This document shows positions 17,400-26,251 of a DNA stretch of 64,000 bases, piece by piece. The stretch comes from Chitinophaga caseinilytica (GTDB lineage Bacteria; Bacteroidota; Bacteroidia; Chitinophagales; Chitinophagaceae). The DNA is taken from NCBI RefSeq assembly GCF_038396765.1, contig NZ_CP150096.1:477501-541500 (forward strand). The letters are read 5' to 3'. A program made the position numbers and the translations under genes. The notes under the pieces are model-generated. The model was not told the origin of the DNA and did not search any database. It was given only the letters and a program-made list of their open reading frames with translations. Position 1 is the stretch's first letter, and every line of letters begins with the position of its first letter.

Positions 17400-19304
17400 T
17401 CAGGGCTTCGCCGCGAAGAGCAACCCGTCTCCATCGCGCAGAACGCAGCCTTCGGCGATGAGGAATTGCAGGGTATCCAGTATCCTGCTTTCCTCCGCGT
17501 CGAGCTTTTGCATGAGGTTTTGCATGCTCGACTTTTCACTGAGCGCGGCCAGGATGGCTTTCGCCAGTTCACCGAACTCCCCGGCCTTCAGTTTCCCCCG
17601 GTCTTCCTTCACGCATACATCGCAAACGCCGCATCTTTCGGCGTCCTTTTCCCCGAAATACCCCACCAGCTGGCGCGTCCGGCAAACATCCGCGTTTTGC
17701 GCATACTTCGTGATGGCGTTGATCTTCGCTTCCATGATCTTTTTCCGCTGCGCGAGGCGCTCCATATCGATGCGGAGCTGCTGCGCGCGGGGGCGCTCCT
17801 GGAGGAACGACAACTGTGGACTGTCTTTCCGCGGATAATACCTCACCACGGCCTGGCGGTGCAATTGCTTGAGGTTGTCCACGATCTCGTCTTCCGTGCA
17901 GTTGAGGATGCGCGCGAGTTGTTTTTCGAAGATGGGGACGGGCATATCGAGAATTCCCTGGTAAGTGCGCAGGAGTGATTTGATGAGTTGATCGAGGCGG
18001 GGATTGATGTTTTCGTATTCGAAAAGCGTTTCGCGGTTGGTGATGATTTCCGCTTTGGAGGGCATGTACACGCTTTCACTGAGTTGCCAGACGCCTTCCT
18101 GCTCGATGATCTTGATGGCGCTGTGCGCCACGGTGACGTTGAGTTTGAACCGCTGTACGAATTCATTGAAATCGAAATCGAAATACACGCCTTCCACGCC
18201 GCCGGCGGGCGCCTGCAGGTAGTTCACCACGGCCTGGAACACTTCGCGGATGGTGTCGAGGTCGGGGAATTGCAGTTCGAGGCGGGCTTTCATCTGTTCG
18301 AGGTCGTTTTGCGTGTAAAGCAATACGGCGAAGGCTTTCTGCTCGTCGCGCCCTGCGCGGCCCGCTTCCTGGTAATAGGCTTCTACGCTGTCGGGCACGT
18401 CTGCATGCACCACGAGGCGGACGTCGGGTTTATCGATCCCCATCCCGAAGGCGTTCGTGCAAACGATGACGCGGGTTTCGCCCTTGATCCAGGCAGATTG
18501 ACGGGCGTTGCGCTCTTCGTTCGGGAGGCCGGCGTGGTAATAGTTCGCCGAAATCCCCTGGGCCTGGAGCAGCCCTGCCAGCTCCTGCGTCTGGCGGCGG
18601 TTGCGGCAATAGACCACTGCGGTGCCGGGCACCCTGTCGAGAATAGCGCGGATGCGCGCGGGCTTGCTTTCCTCTTCCAGCACGCTGTAGGAAAGGTTCG
18701 GCCGCGCGAAGGATTTGATGTAGATGTTCGGTGCGCGCAGTTGCAGCTGGATGCAGATATCTTTCTGAACGGCGGGCGTGGCGGTAGCGGTAAGCGCGAG
18801 GATGGGGGCGTTGGGAAATTGATCGCGGATAGTAGCGATCTGCAGATAGGCCGGCCGGAAATCGTATCCCCACTGCGAAATGCAATGCGCTTCATCCACC
18901 GCGATCAGCGTCACGGGCAATACTTCGCAATACCACAGGAACCGGCGGCTCTGGAGCCTTTCCGGCGAAACGTAAAGGAACTTGATATCGCCTTCCCGCG
19001 CCATCGCCAATACTTTTTCCACATCCTTCCCCATCATGCCCGCATAAATAGCGAACGCCGGAATACCGCGCTTGTTCAGGTTTTCCACCTGGTCTTTCAT
19101 CAGCGCGATGAGCGGCGTCACCACGAGGCAAAGCCCCTCTCGCATCATGGCGGGCACCTGGAAGCAGATCGACTTACCACCGCCCGTAGGCAGCAGCGCC
19201 AGCGTATCTTTCCCCGATGCCACCGCCTCCACGATTTCCTTTTGCATGGGGCGGAAACCGGAATATCCCCAGTATTGCTGTAATATTTGCTGTGCCGTAG
19301 ACAT
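17400..19304 (-). CDS. recQ: RecQ-family ATP-dependent DNA helicase
   Basis: 634 residues. SF2 helicase motifs are intact: LLPTGGGKSICFQ (about 38-50), VDEAHCISQWGYDFRPAY (motif II, DEAH), TATATP, and QEAGRAGRDEQ (motif VI). A RecQ zinc site follows (C near the start of CRTRQLVGYFGEKD, then CGVCDVC), then a winged-helix region to the end. No HRDC domain can be recognised, so it is a shorter RecQ type common in Bacteroidota. It acts in DNA recombination and repair. It starts three bases after the TRIC channel gene. Confidence 0.93.
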   Translation of the reverse strand: MSTAQQILQQYWGYSGFRPMQKEIVEAVASGKDTLALLPTGGGKSICFQVPAMMREGLCLVVTPLIALMKDQVENLNKRGIPAFAIYAGMMGKDVEKVLAMAREGDIKFLYVSPERLQSRRFLWYCEVLPVTLIAVDEAHCISQWGYDFRPAYLQIATIRDQFPNAPILALTATATPAVQKDICIQLQLRAPNIYIKSFARPNLSYSVLEEESKPARIRAILDRVPGTAVVYCRNRRQTQELAGLLQAQGISANYYHAGLPNEERNARQSAWIKGETRVIVCTNAFGMGIDKPDVRLVVHADVPDSVEAYYQEAGRAGRDEQKAFAVLLYTQNDLEQMKARLELQFPDLDTIREVFQAVVNYLQAPAGGVEGVYFDFDFNEFVQRFKLNVTVAHSAIKIIEQEGVWQLSESVYMPSKAEIITNRETLFEYENINPRLDQLIKSLLRTYQGILDMPVPIFEKQLARILNCTEDEIVDNLKQLHRQAVVRYYPRKDSPQLSFLQERPRAQQLRIDMERLAQRKKIMEAKINAITKYAQNADVCRTRQLVGYFGEKDAERCGVCDVCVKEDRGKLKAGEFGELAKAILAALSEKSSMQNLMQKLDAEESRILDTLQFLIAEGCVLRDGDGLLFAAKP

Positions 19305-19307
19305 GTG

Positions 19308-19913
19308 TTATTTCTTCTCCAAATAGGGTAACGACCAGCCTTTGCGCAAGGCCGTCAGCCGGATCGTGATCACAAGAATAATGCTGGCCACCATGTTCCA
19401 ATCCTGCTCCACACCGAGGTGCCGCAGCCCGATGTACAGCGCGGCGCCGGCGAGGCAGGCTGTTGCGTAGATCTGACGGCTGAAGATCAGCGGGATTTCG
19501 TTCACCATCATATCGCGGATCACCCCGCCGAAAATGGCCGAGATCATCCCCAGGATCACCGCCGCCCAGGGATGCACCCCGAACGCCAGAGCCTTCTGCA
19601 AGCCGATCACGGTATAAAAACCGATCCCCAGCGTGTCGAACAAAAAGATGGAACGCCGGTACTTCAGGAACCGCGCACGGAACAAAATGGTCACGATCAC
19701 GCCGAGAATGATGGCGATCACATACCGGGAATCGTTCACCCACACCGGCCGCGTGCCCAGGATCAGGTCGCGCATCGTGCCGCCGCCGATGGAAGTAACG
19801 AACGCAGTGAAGCTCACCCCGAATATGTCGTGGTACATCTTCTTGTCCCAAGCCGCCAGCGCGCCGGATATGGCGAACACGAAGGTGCCGATGAGGTCTA
19901 ACCAGTATATCAT
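19308..19913 (-). CDS. trimeric intracellular cation channel (TRIC/UPF0126) family protein
   Basis: 201 residues, about seven hydrophobic helices. The repeated pattern IYWLDLIGTFVFAISGALAAW and AFVTSIGGGTMRDLILG, mirrored later by AVILGMISAIFGGVIRDMM, is the internal duplication of UPF0126 / bacterial TRIC proteins. These form trimeric cation channels; some members (YicG) have been annotated as glycine transporters. It lies 38 bases after the copper ATPase gene and immediately before recQ on the minus strand, probably cotranscribed but not obviously related in function. Confidence 0.87.
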   Translation of the reverse strand: MIYWLDLIGTFVFAISGALAAWDKKMYHDIFGVSFTAFVTSIGGGTMRDLILGTRPVWVNDSRYVIAIILGVIVTILFRARFLKYRRSIFLFDTLGIGFYTVIGLQKALAFGVHPWAAVILGMISAIFGGVIRDMMVNEIPLIFSRQIYATACLAGAALYIGLRHLGVEQDWNMVASIILVITIRLTALRKGWSLPYLEKK

Positions 19914-19951
19914 TCACGAACGGATTTCGATATACGAATTAACGACAAATT

Positions 19952-22060
19952 TTAATGGCTTACACGCTTGAAACGAAGTCGAACGGAATTGATGGCCAGC
20001 ACAACATCCGACAGCCCCATCACCAGCGCGCCCACGATCGGGTTCAGGAATCCGAGCGCCGCCACCGGAATGGCCACCACGTTGTAAATAAAGGCCCAGA
20101 AAAGGTTTTGCTTGATGGTAAGATAGGTATGCTTACCCAGTCCCATAGCGAGCGGAAGCGCGCCGAGGTGGTTGTTGAGGAGGATCACGTTTGCGCTCTG
20201 CATGGCCACCTGCGTGGAATCGGAGAGCGATACGCCGATGGTCGCCTTCGCCAGCGCCGGCGCGTCGTTGATACCGTCGCCCACCATGGCGGTGGGGGCA
20301 ACTTGCATGAGGGCGTCGATTTTTTCGAGCTTCTGCTTGGGCGACTGTTCGGCGAACCATGCGTCCATCCCCAGTTCTTCCGCCATTTCGCGGCATTTGC
20401 GGGTAGTGTCGCCGCTGAGGAGGATGGTTTTAATACCGGCGGACTGTAGGCTGCCGATGACGGTTTTGGCTTCGGGGCGCAGCTCGTCGGTAAAGTCGAG
20501 CCAGCCGGCCAGGGCGCCGTTCTTCAGGAGGTAGATATTGTGGGAATCGTCTGTGGTGAGGTCTTTGGCGAGGAGGAACGATCCCAGTTTCCATTCGTTC
20601 CCGTCTTTATCGCTGGCTTGCATGCCGAGGCCTTTTACTTCGCGGACCTGCCGGAGCGTGGTTTCCGGCGTGCCTTTCCACGCGGCGGTGATCGACCGGG
20701 CGATGGGGTGGGAAGAATATTTTTCGATGCTGAAAACGAGGGATCGGAAAGTGGCTTCATCGATGCCGGTGGCTTGCCATTGGCCGATGCGGAGCTTCCC
20801 GGTGGTGAGGGTGCCGGTTTTATCGAACACGATCTGGCGGATGTTGCGGAACTGTTCGAGCGTGTTGGCGCCTTTGATGAGGATGCCGTTTCGCGCGGCC
20901 CTTCCCAATCCTACCATTACCGCCGCAGGCGTGGCGAGCCCCATGGCGCAGGGGCATGCGATGACCAGCACTGCGATCGCCCGCATCATGGCCACCTGCA
21001 AAGGCGTTCCGCCGATAAAGTACCAGCCCAGGAACGTCAGCAGCGCGATCCCCAGCACCAGGGGCACAAAAATGGCGCTGATCCTGTCTGCCAGCTTCTG
21101 CATGGGCGGCTTGTTGCCCTGCGCCTGCTTCACGAGGTCGATGATGTAAGACAGCACGGTATCTTTCCCCGTAGCCGTGATATATATCTTGATGGAACCG
21201 TCTTCCAGGATGGTGCCCCCGATCACTTTATCCTTCTCCTGCTTGCCGACCGGCGCGCTTTCCCCCGTGATCATGGATTCGTTGACGTGGCCGGAGCCCC
21301 AGTAAATGGTGCCGTCCATGGGAATTTTATCGCCCGTGTTGACGAGCACGCGGTCGCCGGTGCGCAGGGCACCGTTATCCACTTCGTCTATATGTTCTTC
21401 GCCGTTTTCGTGCACATGCAGCCGGCGGGCGGTGGTGTGCTGGAGCCTCGCCAGTTCGGCGATGGCGGTGGTGGTGGATTTGACGGAACGTTCTTCGAGG
21501 AGGTTGCCGAGGAACACGAGGGTGAGGATGGCGGCGGTGGTTTCGAAAAAGAGGTAATTTTCTCCCAGGCCCTGCAACGCCCCGATGAGGCTGTAGGCGA
21601 AGGCAGCCGTGGCGCCCAGCGTCACGAGCACGTCCATGTTCGCCACGCCGTTGCGCAGGGAGCGGAAGGCGCTTTTCCCGAAATGCGCCATACCAACGAG
21701 GTACACCGGTACCGTGAGCGCCAGTTGCACCCAGGGGTTATGCAGCCAATGCCAGTTTACCCACATATGCAGGAGCAGCGGGGCGGTGAATATGGCGCAG
21801 AATATGAATTTGAAGGTGAGGGAGGTATAGAAGGGCCGCTGTTGCGCCTCGGCGCCGGGGAGCACCACTTCGTACCCAAGCCCGTTGATGCCGTTGATGA
21901 TGTCGTTCGCGCTGGCGCCTTCGGGAAGGGTGAAGCGCAATTCTTCCGTGGCCACGCTGATCGCCACCTCTTCCATGCCTTTATTTTCGAGGAATTTGGA
22001 GATGGTGAGCGCGCAGCTGGAGCAGTTCATGCCTTTTACCTTGCAACTGATCGTTTCCAT
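19952..22060 (-). CDS. copA: copper-translocating P-type ATPase
   Basis: 702 residues from the ATG of METISCKVKGMNCSSC; an upstream TTG would add three residues only. One heavy-metal domain (GMNCSSC, 10-16) is followed by membrane helices, the A-domain ITGESAPVGK, the metal-coordinating C369-P-C371 in VIACPCAMGLATPAA, phosphorylation D413 in FDKTGTLTTG, the SSHPIARS motif of the N-domain and GDGINDAPALAKA. This is the Cu(I)-exporting P1B-1 type. No copZ or metalloregulator gene is adjacent. A TAATTTTG box at 22067-22074, only seven bases upstream, would give an almost leaderless transcript. Confidence 0.93.
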   Translation of the reverse strand: METISCKVKGMNCSSCALTISKFLENKGMEEVAISVATEELRFTLPEGASANDIINGINGLGYEVVLPGAEAQQRPFYTSLTFKFIFCAIFTAPLLLHMWVNWHWLHNPWVQLALTVPVYLVGMAHFGKSAFRSLRNGVANMDVLVTLGATAAFAYSLIGALQGLGENYLFFETTAAILTLVFLGNLLEERSVKSTTTAIAELARLQHTTARRLHVHENGEEHIDEVDNGALRTGDRVLVNTGDKIPMDGTIYWGSGHVNESMITGESAPVGKQEKDKVIGGTILEDGSIKIYITATGKDTVLSYIIDLVKQAQGNKPPMQKLADRISAIFVPLVLGIALLTFLGWYFIGGTPLQVAMMRAIAVLVIACPCAMGLATPAAVMVGLGRAARNGILIKGANTLEQFRNIRQIVFDKTGTLTTGKLRIGQWQATGIDEATFRSLVFSIEKYSSHPIARSITAAWKGTPETTLRQVREVKGLGMQASDKDGNEWKLGSFLLAKDLTTDDSHNIYLLKNGALAGWLDFTDELRPEAKTVIGSLQSAGIKTILLSGDTTRKCREMAEELGMDAWFAEQSPKQKLEKIDALMQVAPTAMVGDGINDAPALAKATIGVSLSDSTQVAMQSANVILLNNHLGALPLAMGLGKHTYLTIKQNLFWAFIYNVVAIPVAALGFLNPIVGALVMGLSDVVLAINSVRLRFKRVSH

Positions 22061-22107
22061 ATGGAACAAAATTACCGCCGGCGCCCCGCAAACCCATGGG
22101 TTTTTAA

Positions 22108-22210
22108 TGCAACAGCGGTGCTATTTCGCCCGGGCGGCGGGCTATCCCGGGCGCCAATGCTGCATTTGGCCGGACGGCGGGAATTATTGCAACACCGGTG
22201 CTTTTCCGCC
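22108..22210. repeat. pair of imperfect 23-base direct repeats upstream of copA
   Basis: Two direct copies at 22108-22130 and 22188-22210 share 20 of 23 bases (TGCAACA-CGGTGCT-TT-CGCC); CGG-CGGCGGG is also repeated between them. They lie in the 245-base divergent gap between copA and tsaE. They could be regulatory sites or remnants of a small duplication. Confidence 0.6.
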
Positions 22211-22305
22211 GCCAATTTCGCCGTCAAAACACCTGAAAACGGCATAAAACGGCCGTAAATGCGCGGGAATTGCTAAATTTAGGCTTTGTTAAGGGAAAGA
22301 CACGT

Positions 22306-22767
22306 ATGAAATTGATTTTCTCTCTGGATGAATTACAGGATGCGGCCCGGCAACTTTGGGCCAATTACCCAAAAGCGCGCGTTTTCGCGTTCAACGGCGA
22401 TATGGGGGCGGGCAAAACCACCTTCATCAAAGCCCTTTGCGCCGCCAAAGGCGTAAACGGCACCACCGCAAGCCCGACTTTTTCCATCATCAACGAATAC
22501 CGGTATAAAAACGGCGACGGGCAGGAAAGGACCATCTACCACCTCGACCTTTACCGCCTCAAAAACCTGGAAGAAGCCGTGGAAGCCGGCGTGGAAGATT
22601 GTCTCTACCACCCTTCCGCCGTGTCTTTCGTGGAATGGCCGGATGTGGTGACCGACATCCTCCCGGCAGATACCGTACATATCTTCCTGTCCGTCACCCC
22701 GGGCCAGCAACGCCAGCTGGTGGCCGGTTCCGCCCATCCGGGGGAATTCAGGCCTTCGCTGCAATAA
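22306..22767 (+). CDS. tsaE: tRNA threonylcarbamoyladenosine biosynthesis ATPase TsaE
   Basis: 153 residues from ATG 22306; the frame is open further upstream but only from a TTG and without conserved sequence. The family motifs are present in order: Walker A NGDMGAGKTTFIKAL, TASPTFSIINEY (the switch segment), HLDLYRL and VEWPD. TsaE is the ATPase that works with TsaB/TsaD to make t6A37 in ANN-decoding tRNAs. It is followed by alanine dehydrogenase 45 bases later, which appears to have its own promoter. Confidence 0.94.
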   Translation: MKLIFSLDELQDAARQLWANYPKARVFAFNGDMGAGKTTFIKALCAAKGVNGTTASPTFSIINEYRYKNGDGQERTIYHLDLYRLKNLEEAVEAGVEDCLYHPSAVSFVEWPDVVTDILPADTVHIFLSVTPGQQRQLVAGSAHPGEFRPSLQ

Positions 22768-22773
22768 TAAACG

Positions 22774-22781
22774 TAACTTTG
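22774..22781 (+). promoter_or_regulatory. -7 box (TAACTTTG) for alanine dehydrogenase
   Basis: Exact TAnnTTTG match 31 bases before the ald ATG, in the tsaE-ald gap. No strict TTTG at -33. Confidence 0.45.
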
Positions 22782-22812
22782 GAAGCCACCCAAACATACA
22801 ACTGTCATCAAT

Positions 22813-24030
22813 ATGGAGCATAGGCCAAAACCTGTTGTGAGTGCCGGTTTCACGTATTCGCCCCTCGAGGAGACGCTGGACATCCCGCAGAAAAATTCCC
22901 GCCTTTACATCGGGATACCGAAGGAAACGTCCTTCCAGGAAAACCGCATCGCGCTAACGCCCGACGCGGTCAGCATCCTCACCAATAACGGGCATCATAT
23001 CGTGGTGGAACATAAAGCCGGCGACGGCTCCCATTTCTACGATACCGACTATTCCGAAGCCGGCGCCGAAATCGTGTATGACAAAAAAGAGGTCTTCAAG
23101 GCAGACGTCATCGTGAAATCCGCTCCGCTCAACGATGAGGAGATCGAGCTGCTGCACCCGCACCAGATCGTTATTTCACCCATCCACCTGTCTGTCCTCA
23201 AAGCGGAACAGCTGCAGAAAATGATGGACAAGCGGATCACGCTGCTGTCTTTCGAAAACCTGAAAGACGATTCCGGCACCTACCCCATCGTTCGCGCCAT
23301 GAGTGAGATCGCGGGGTCGGCGGTGATGCTGATCGCGGGGCAATACCTCAGCACGAGCAGCCGCGGGAAAGGCATCCTCCTGGGCGGCATTACCGGTATC
23401 CCGCCAACGAAAGTGGTGATCATCGGCGCGGGGATCGTGGGCGAATTCGCCGCACGCACGGCGCTGGCGCTCGGTTCCTCCGTGAAAGTGTTCGACAATA
23501 ACATTTACAAACTGAAACGGCTCCAGAATAATATCGGCGTTCGCGTTTTCACCTCGGTTATACAGCCGCGGGTGCTCGCCGATCAGCTGCGGACGGCCGA
23601 CGTGGCCGTGGGCGCCCTGTCTTCCCAAAGCGGGCGCACGCCCATCGTAGTCACCGAATCGATGGTATCTCACATGAAAACCGGGTCGGTGATCGTGGAT
23701 GTAAGCATCGATCGCGGCGGCTGTTTCGAAACTTCGGAAGTGACCTCGCACGAGAATCCCGTGTTCAAGAAATACGACGTGATCCATTATTGCGTGCCCA
23801 ACATCCCGTCGGGCTTCGCCGGCACGGCGTCGCAAGCCATCAGCAACGTACTCATGCCGCTGCTGATCGAGGCGGCGGACGATGGCGGGTTCGAGAACCT
23901 CGTCTGGATCAAGCGCGGCGTCAGGAACGGGATTTACCTGTACAAAGGCGCCCTCACCAACTATCACCTCAGCGAAAAATTCAAGTTGAAATACACGGAC
24001 CTGGAGCTCCTCCTCGCCGTGAAAGGATAA
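22813..24030 (+). CDS. ald: alanine dehydrogenase
   Basis: 405 residues, slightly longer than the ~370 of classical alanine dehydrogenases because of a 30-residue N-terminal extension. Core signatures: IGIPKETSFQENRIALTPDAV at the substrate-binding start, FENLKDDSG, and the NAD fold VVIIGAGIVGEFAARTAL followed by a VKVFDN acidic end. The C-terminal part (HYCVPNIPSGFAGTASQAISN) matches the Ala DH/PNT family. It interconverts L-alanine and pyruvate plus ammonia with NAD. A strong hairpin terminator follows. NAD(P) transhydrogenase alpha is an alternative family member but lacks this tail. Confidence 0.88.
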   Translation: MEHRPKPVVSAGFTYSPLEETLDIPQKNSRLYIGIPKETSFQENRIALTPDAVSILTNNGHHIVVEHKAGDGSHFYDTDYSEAGAEIVYDKKEVFKADVIVKSAPLNDEEIELLHPHQIVISPIHLSVLKAEQLQKMMDKRITLLSFENLKDDSGTYPIVRAMSEIAGSAVMLIAGQYLSTSSRGKGILLGGITGIPPTKVVIIGAGIVGEFAARTALALGSSVKVFDNNIYKLKRLQNNIGVRVFTSVIQPRVLADQLRTADVAVGALSSQSGRTPIVVTESMVSHMKTGSVIVDVSIDRGGCFETSEVTSHENPVFKKYDVIHYCVPNIPSGFAGTASQAISNVLMPLLIEAADDGGFENLVWIKRGVRNGIYLYKGALTNYHLSEKFKLKYTDLELLLAVKG

Positions 24031-24066
24031 AAAAAGGCTGACCACATCACGCGGTCAGCCTTTTTT
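24031..24066. terminator. bidirectional terminator between ald and uppP
   Basis: Perfect 8-bp stem GGCTGACC / GGTCAGCC with a 9-base loop, flanked by A5 and T6, between two convergent genes. Confidence 0.85.
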
Positions 24067-24081
24067 CATGTATTTGATTTC

Positions 24082-24864
24082 CTATTTGTTCAGGAAAATT
24101 GTCGCGATAATGATGATGCCTACCACGATCCGGTAGTATCCCCACATTTTGAACCCGAATTTCTGTAAGGTCCCGATAAAGAACTTGATGGCGAGCATGG
24201 CCACAATAAAGGCCACCACATTGCCGATCAGCAGCAGGCGGATGTTGTCGGGGGAACTGGTGAGCACTTCGTGGTTCTTCAGCAGTTTGTACCCGGTGGC
24301 TGCGGCCATGGTGGGCACGGCGAGGAAGAAGGAGAACTCCGCGGCGGCGTGGCGGGTCAGTTTTTGCTGCATGCCGCCGATGATGGTGGCCGCGCTGCGG
24401 CTTACGCCGGGAATGAGGGCAATGCATTGGAAAAGACCGATGCGGATGGCGCGGAAATAGTCCATCCCTTCGTCAGACGTGATGGTGGGGTTTTGGAACC
24501 ATTTATCGACCACCAGCAGTACGAATCCTCCCAGCAGCAGGGTGCAGCCTACGATGAGGGGGCTTTCCAGCCAGGCGTCGATGTAATCGTGGAGCAGGAA
24601 CCCCAGGATCAGGGCGGGCATAACGCCGAGGATGAGTTTCACATAGAACTGCCATTTGCCGAAATCGATGAATTTCTTCCAGTACAGTACTACCACCGCG
24701 AGGATGGCGCCCAGTTGGATGGCGACTTCGAATAATTTGGTGAACTCGTCTCCGTTAATGCCCATCACACTGCTGGCGATGACCATGTGGCCGGTAGACG
24801 AGATGGGGATGAATTCGGTTAATCCTTCGATGATGGCTATGATTACGGCTTCTAATGTGCTCAT
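24082..24864 (-). CDS. uppP: undecaprenyl-diphosphate phosphatase
   Basis: 260 residues, about eight membrane helices. The two BacA/UppP motifs are present: [15 protein letters not shown] near residue 14 and [13 protein letters not shown] in the second half. The enzyme dephosphorylates undecaprenyl diphosphate to recycle the lipid carrier for peptidoglycan and O-antigen. It is third in the order ftsX-DUF3098-uppP on the minus strand, a gene order I know from other Bacteroidota, where truB may follow; here the unit ends at a terminator instead. Confidence 0.96.
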   Translation of the reverse strand: MSTLEAVIIAIIEGLTEFIPISSTGHMVIASSVMGINGDEFTKLFEVAIQLGAILAVVVLYWKKFIDFGKWQFYVKLILGVMPALILGFLLHDYIDAWLESPLIVGCTLLLGGFVLLVVDKWFQNPTITSDEGMDYFRAIRIGLFQCIALIPGVSRSAATIIGGMQQKLTRHAAAEFSFFLAVPTMAAATGYKLLKNHEVLTSSPDNIRLLLIGNVVAFIVAMLAIKFFIGTLQKFGFKMWGYYRIVVGIIIIATIFLNK

Positions 24865-24934
24865 GGTTCAAAATAAGAAAAAGCGATGAGGGCGTCATCG
24901 CTATGATTACAATGTGGGTTTACGGTATTGATAA

Positions 24935-25186
24935 TCAGGCTTTCGGCTTTCTCATGATGGCCCAGGCCTCTACTGCGAGGCCGAGGAGGATCACGATGGG
25001 GGCCAGGGTGATACGGCGGAAGCTGTACACTTCTTCAGGTGAGAAGCGCGCAGGATCGTCGGAGCTGCCGCCCATCATCAGGAGGAACCCGATAGCGATG
25101 AGGATTACACCTGCCAGCATGAGCTGGTAATTGCCTTTCCCGAAGAGAGACCCGGAGGTGGACGGCTTATTTGCTTCTTTGGACAT
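24935..25186 (-). CDS. DUF3098 membrane protein
   Basis: 83 residues. A short polar N-terminus (SKEANKPSTSGSLFGKGNY) precedes two membrane helices separated by a loop with MMGGSSDDPARFSPEEVYSF. This is DUF3098, a small family confined largely to Bacteroidota and commonly found between ftsX and uppP. The function is unknown, but the constant neighbourhood suggests a cell-envelope or division role. It starts 20 bases after ftsX. Confidence 0.85.
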   Translation of the reverse strand: MSKEANKPSTSGSLFGKGNYQLMLAGVILIAIGFLLMMGGSSDDPARFSPEEVYSFRRITLAPIVILLGLAVEAWAIMRKPKA

Positions 25187-25206
25187 ATCTGTAGATTAAA
25201 TTTGGA

Positions 25207-26079
25207 TCAATATAAATCATCAAGTTTCAACTTGAGGTATTTCATCACCGAGCGATGGGTGCTGAGGAGGGAAATACCGATTCCGAGCCCGACCAGCGCC
25301 AGGAACAGGAGGCCCGTCAGCCAGTAGTCGCGCATCCCGCGGAGGCCCGGCAGGGCGGATTCCGCGAAGGAAATCAGACCGATCAGGCAGGCGATGGCCA
25401 ACACCGCGCTGAGGCCGCCGTTGATGATGCTCCGCCTGTCGAACGGTTTGGCGATGAACCACCGGGTGGCCCCTACCATCTGCATCGTTTTGATGAGGAA
25501 ACGGTTGCTGTACATGGCGAGGCGGATGGTGTTATCGATGAGGAACAGTACCACGATGCACATCAGTGCGCTGATCACCAGCAGTACGATCCCGATTTTC
25601 TTTGCGATTTCCAGCACTTCCGATACGAGCGATTTCTGATAATACAGCTCGCGGACGTTGGCGCGGCTCTGGATCTGCTGCTCGATCACCTTCAGGCTGT
25701 CTGGCTGCACATACCGGGCGTGCAGGCTGATATCGACGCTCGCGTACAGGGGGTTGAAGCCCAATACGGCGAAATTCTCTTCCGGATTCTCGCGTTTGAA
25801 CTTCTCGGCCGCCATGTCTTTCGATACATATTGCGCTTTTTTCACAAACGGCATTACCGCCAGGGAATCGCGCAGGGCGATGGCCTGGTCTTCCTTCACA
25901 TTATCGCGCAGGATCACCTGCAGCTCGATATTTTCTTTGTAATACTCGCTGAGATTCTTGGCATTGATCATAAAGAGACCGAGCACACCCAGCAGGATGA
26001 GCACCAGGGTCACCCCGATGATCGAATATATATAAGACGGCTTCGATTTCTTTGCTGACATTTTCCCGGGTTGAGCCAT
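25207..26079 (-). CDS. ftsX: cell division permease FtsX
   Basis: 290 residues. A basic cytoplasmic start, a first membrane helix (about 18-40), a large periplasmic domain (40-165, ending near NVRELYYQKSLVSEVLEIAKK) and three more C-terminal helices with MQMVGATRWFIAKPF give the FtsX topology. With the ATPase FtsE it couples division to peptidoglycan hydrolysis at the septum. ftsE is not next to it, which is usual in this phylum. Probably transcribed divergently from leuS. Confidence 0.92.
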   Translation of the reverse strand: MAQPGKMSAKKSKPSYIYSIIGVTLVLILLGVLGLFMINAKNLSEYYKENIELQVILRDNVKEDQAIALRDSLAVMPFVKKAQYVSKDMAAEKFKRENPEENFAVLGFNPLYASVDISLHARYVQPDSLKVIEQQIQSRANVRELYYQKSLVSEVLEIAKKIGIVLLVISALMCIVVLFLIDNTIRLAMYSNRFLIKTMQMVGATRWFIAKPFDRRSIINGGLSAVLAIACLIGLISFAESALPGLRGMRDYWLTGLLFLALVGLGIGISLLSTHRSVMKYLKLKLDDLY

Positions 26080-26223
26080 TCGTCTATAGTTTAGGAGCGA
26101 AAATAATAAAAATTGGGACTTATGTTTACTTTTGCCATCCCAAACGGTATTTTAACAATTTTTATTATATGGTAAAATGCCCGGTTGGAAAATCTTTTGT
26201 GAATAAGTAATTTACAATAAAGC

Positions 26224-26243
26224 GCCCGGCAATACCGGGCTTT
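26224..26243 (+). promoter_or_regulatory. hairpin directly before the leuS start
   Basis: Perfect 6-bp G+C stem GCCCGG / CCGGGC with loop CAATA and a following TTT; its 3' edge is only 5 to 11 bases before the possible ATGs of leuS. It could mask the start region or act as a leader terminator. Confidence 0.5.
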
Positions 26244-26251
26244 AGATGATT

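Noticed and set aside
26141..26245. T-box riboswitch before leuS
   Set aside because: No T-box or specifier-loop consensus, and such elements are not typical of Bacteroidota.
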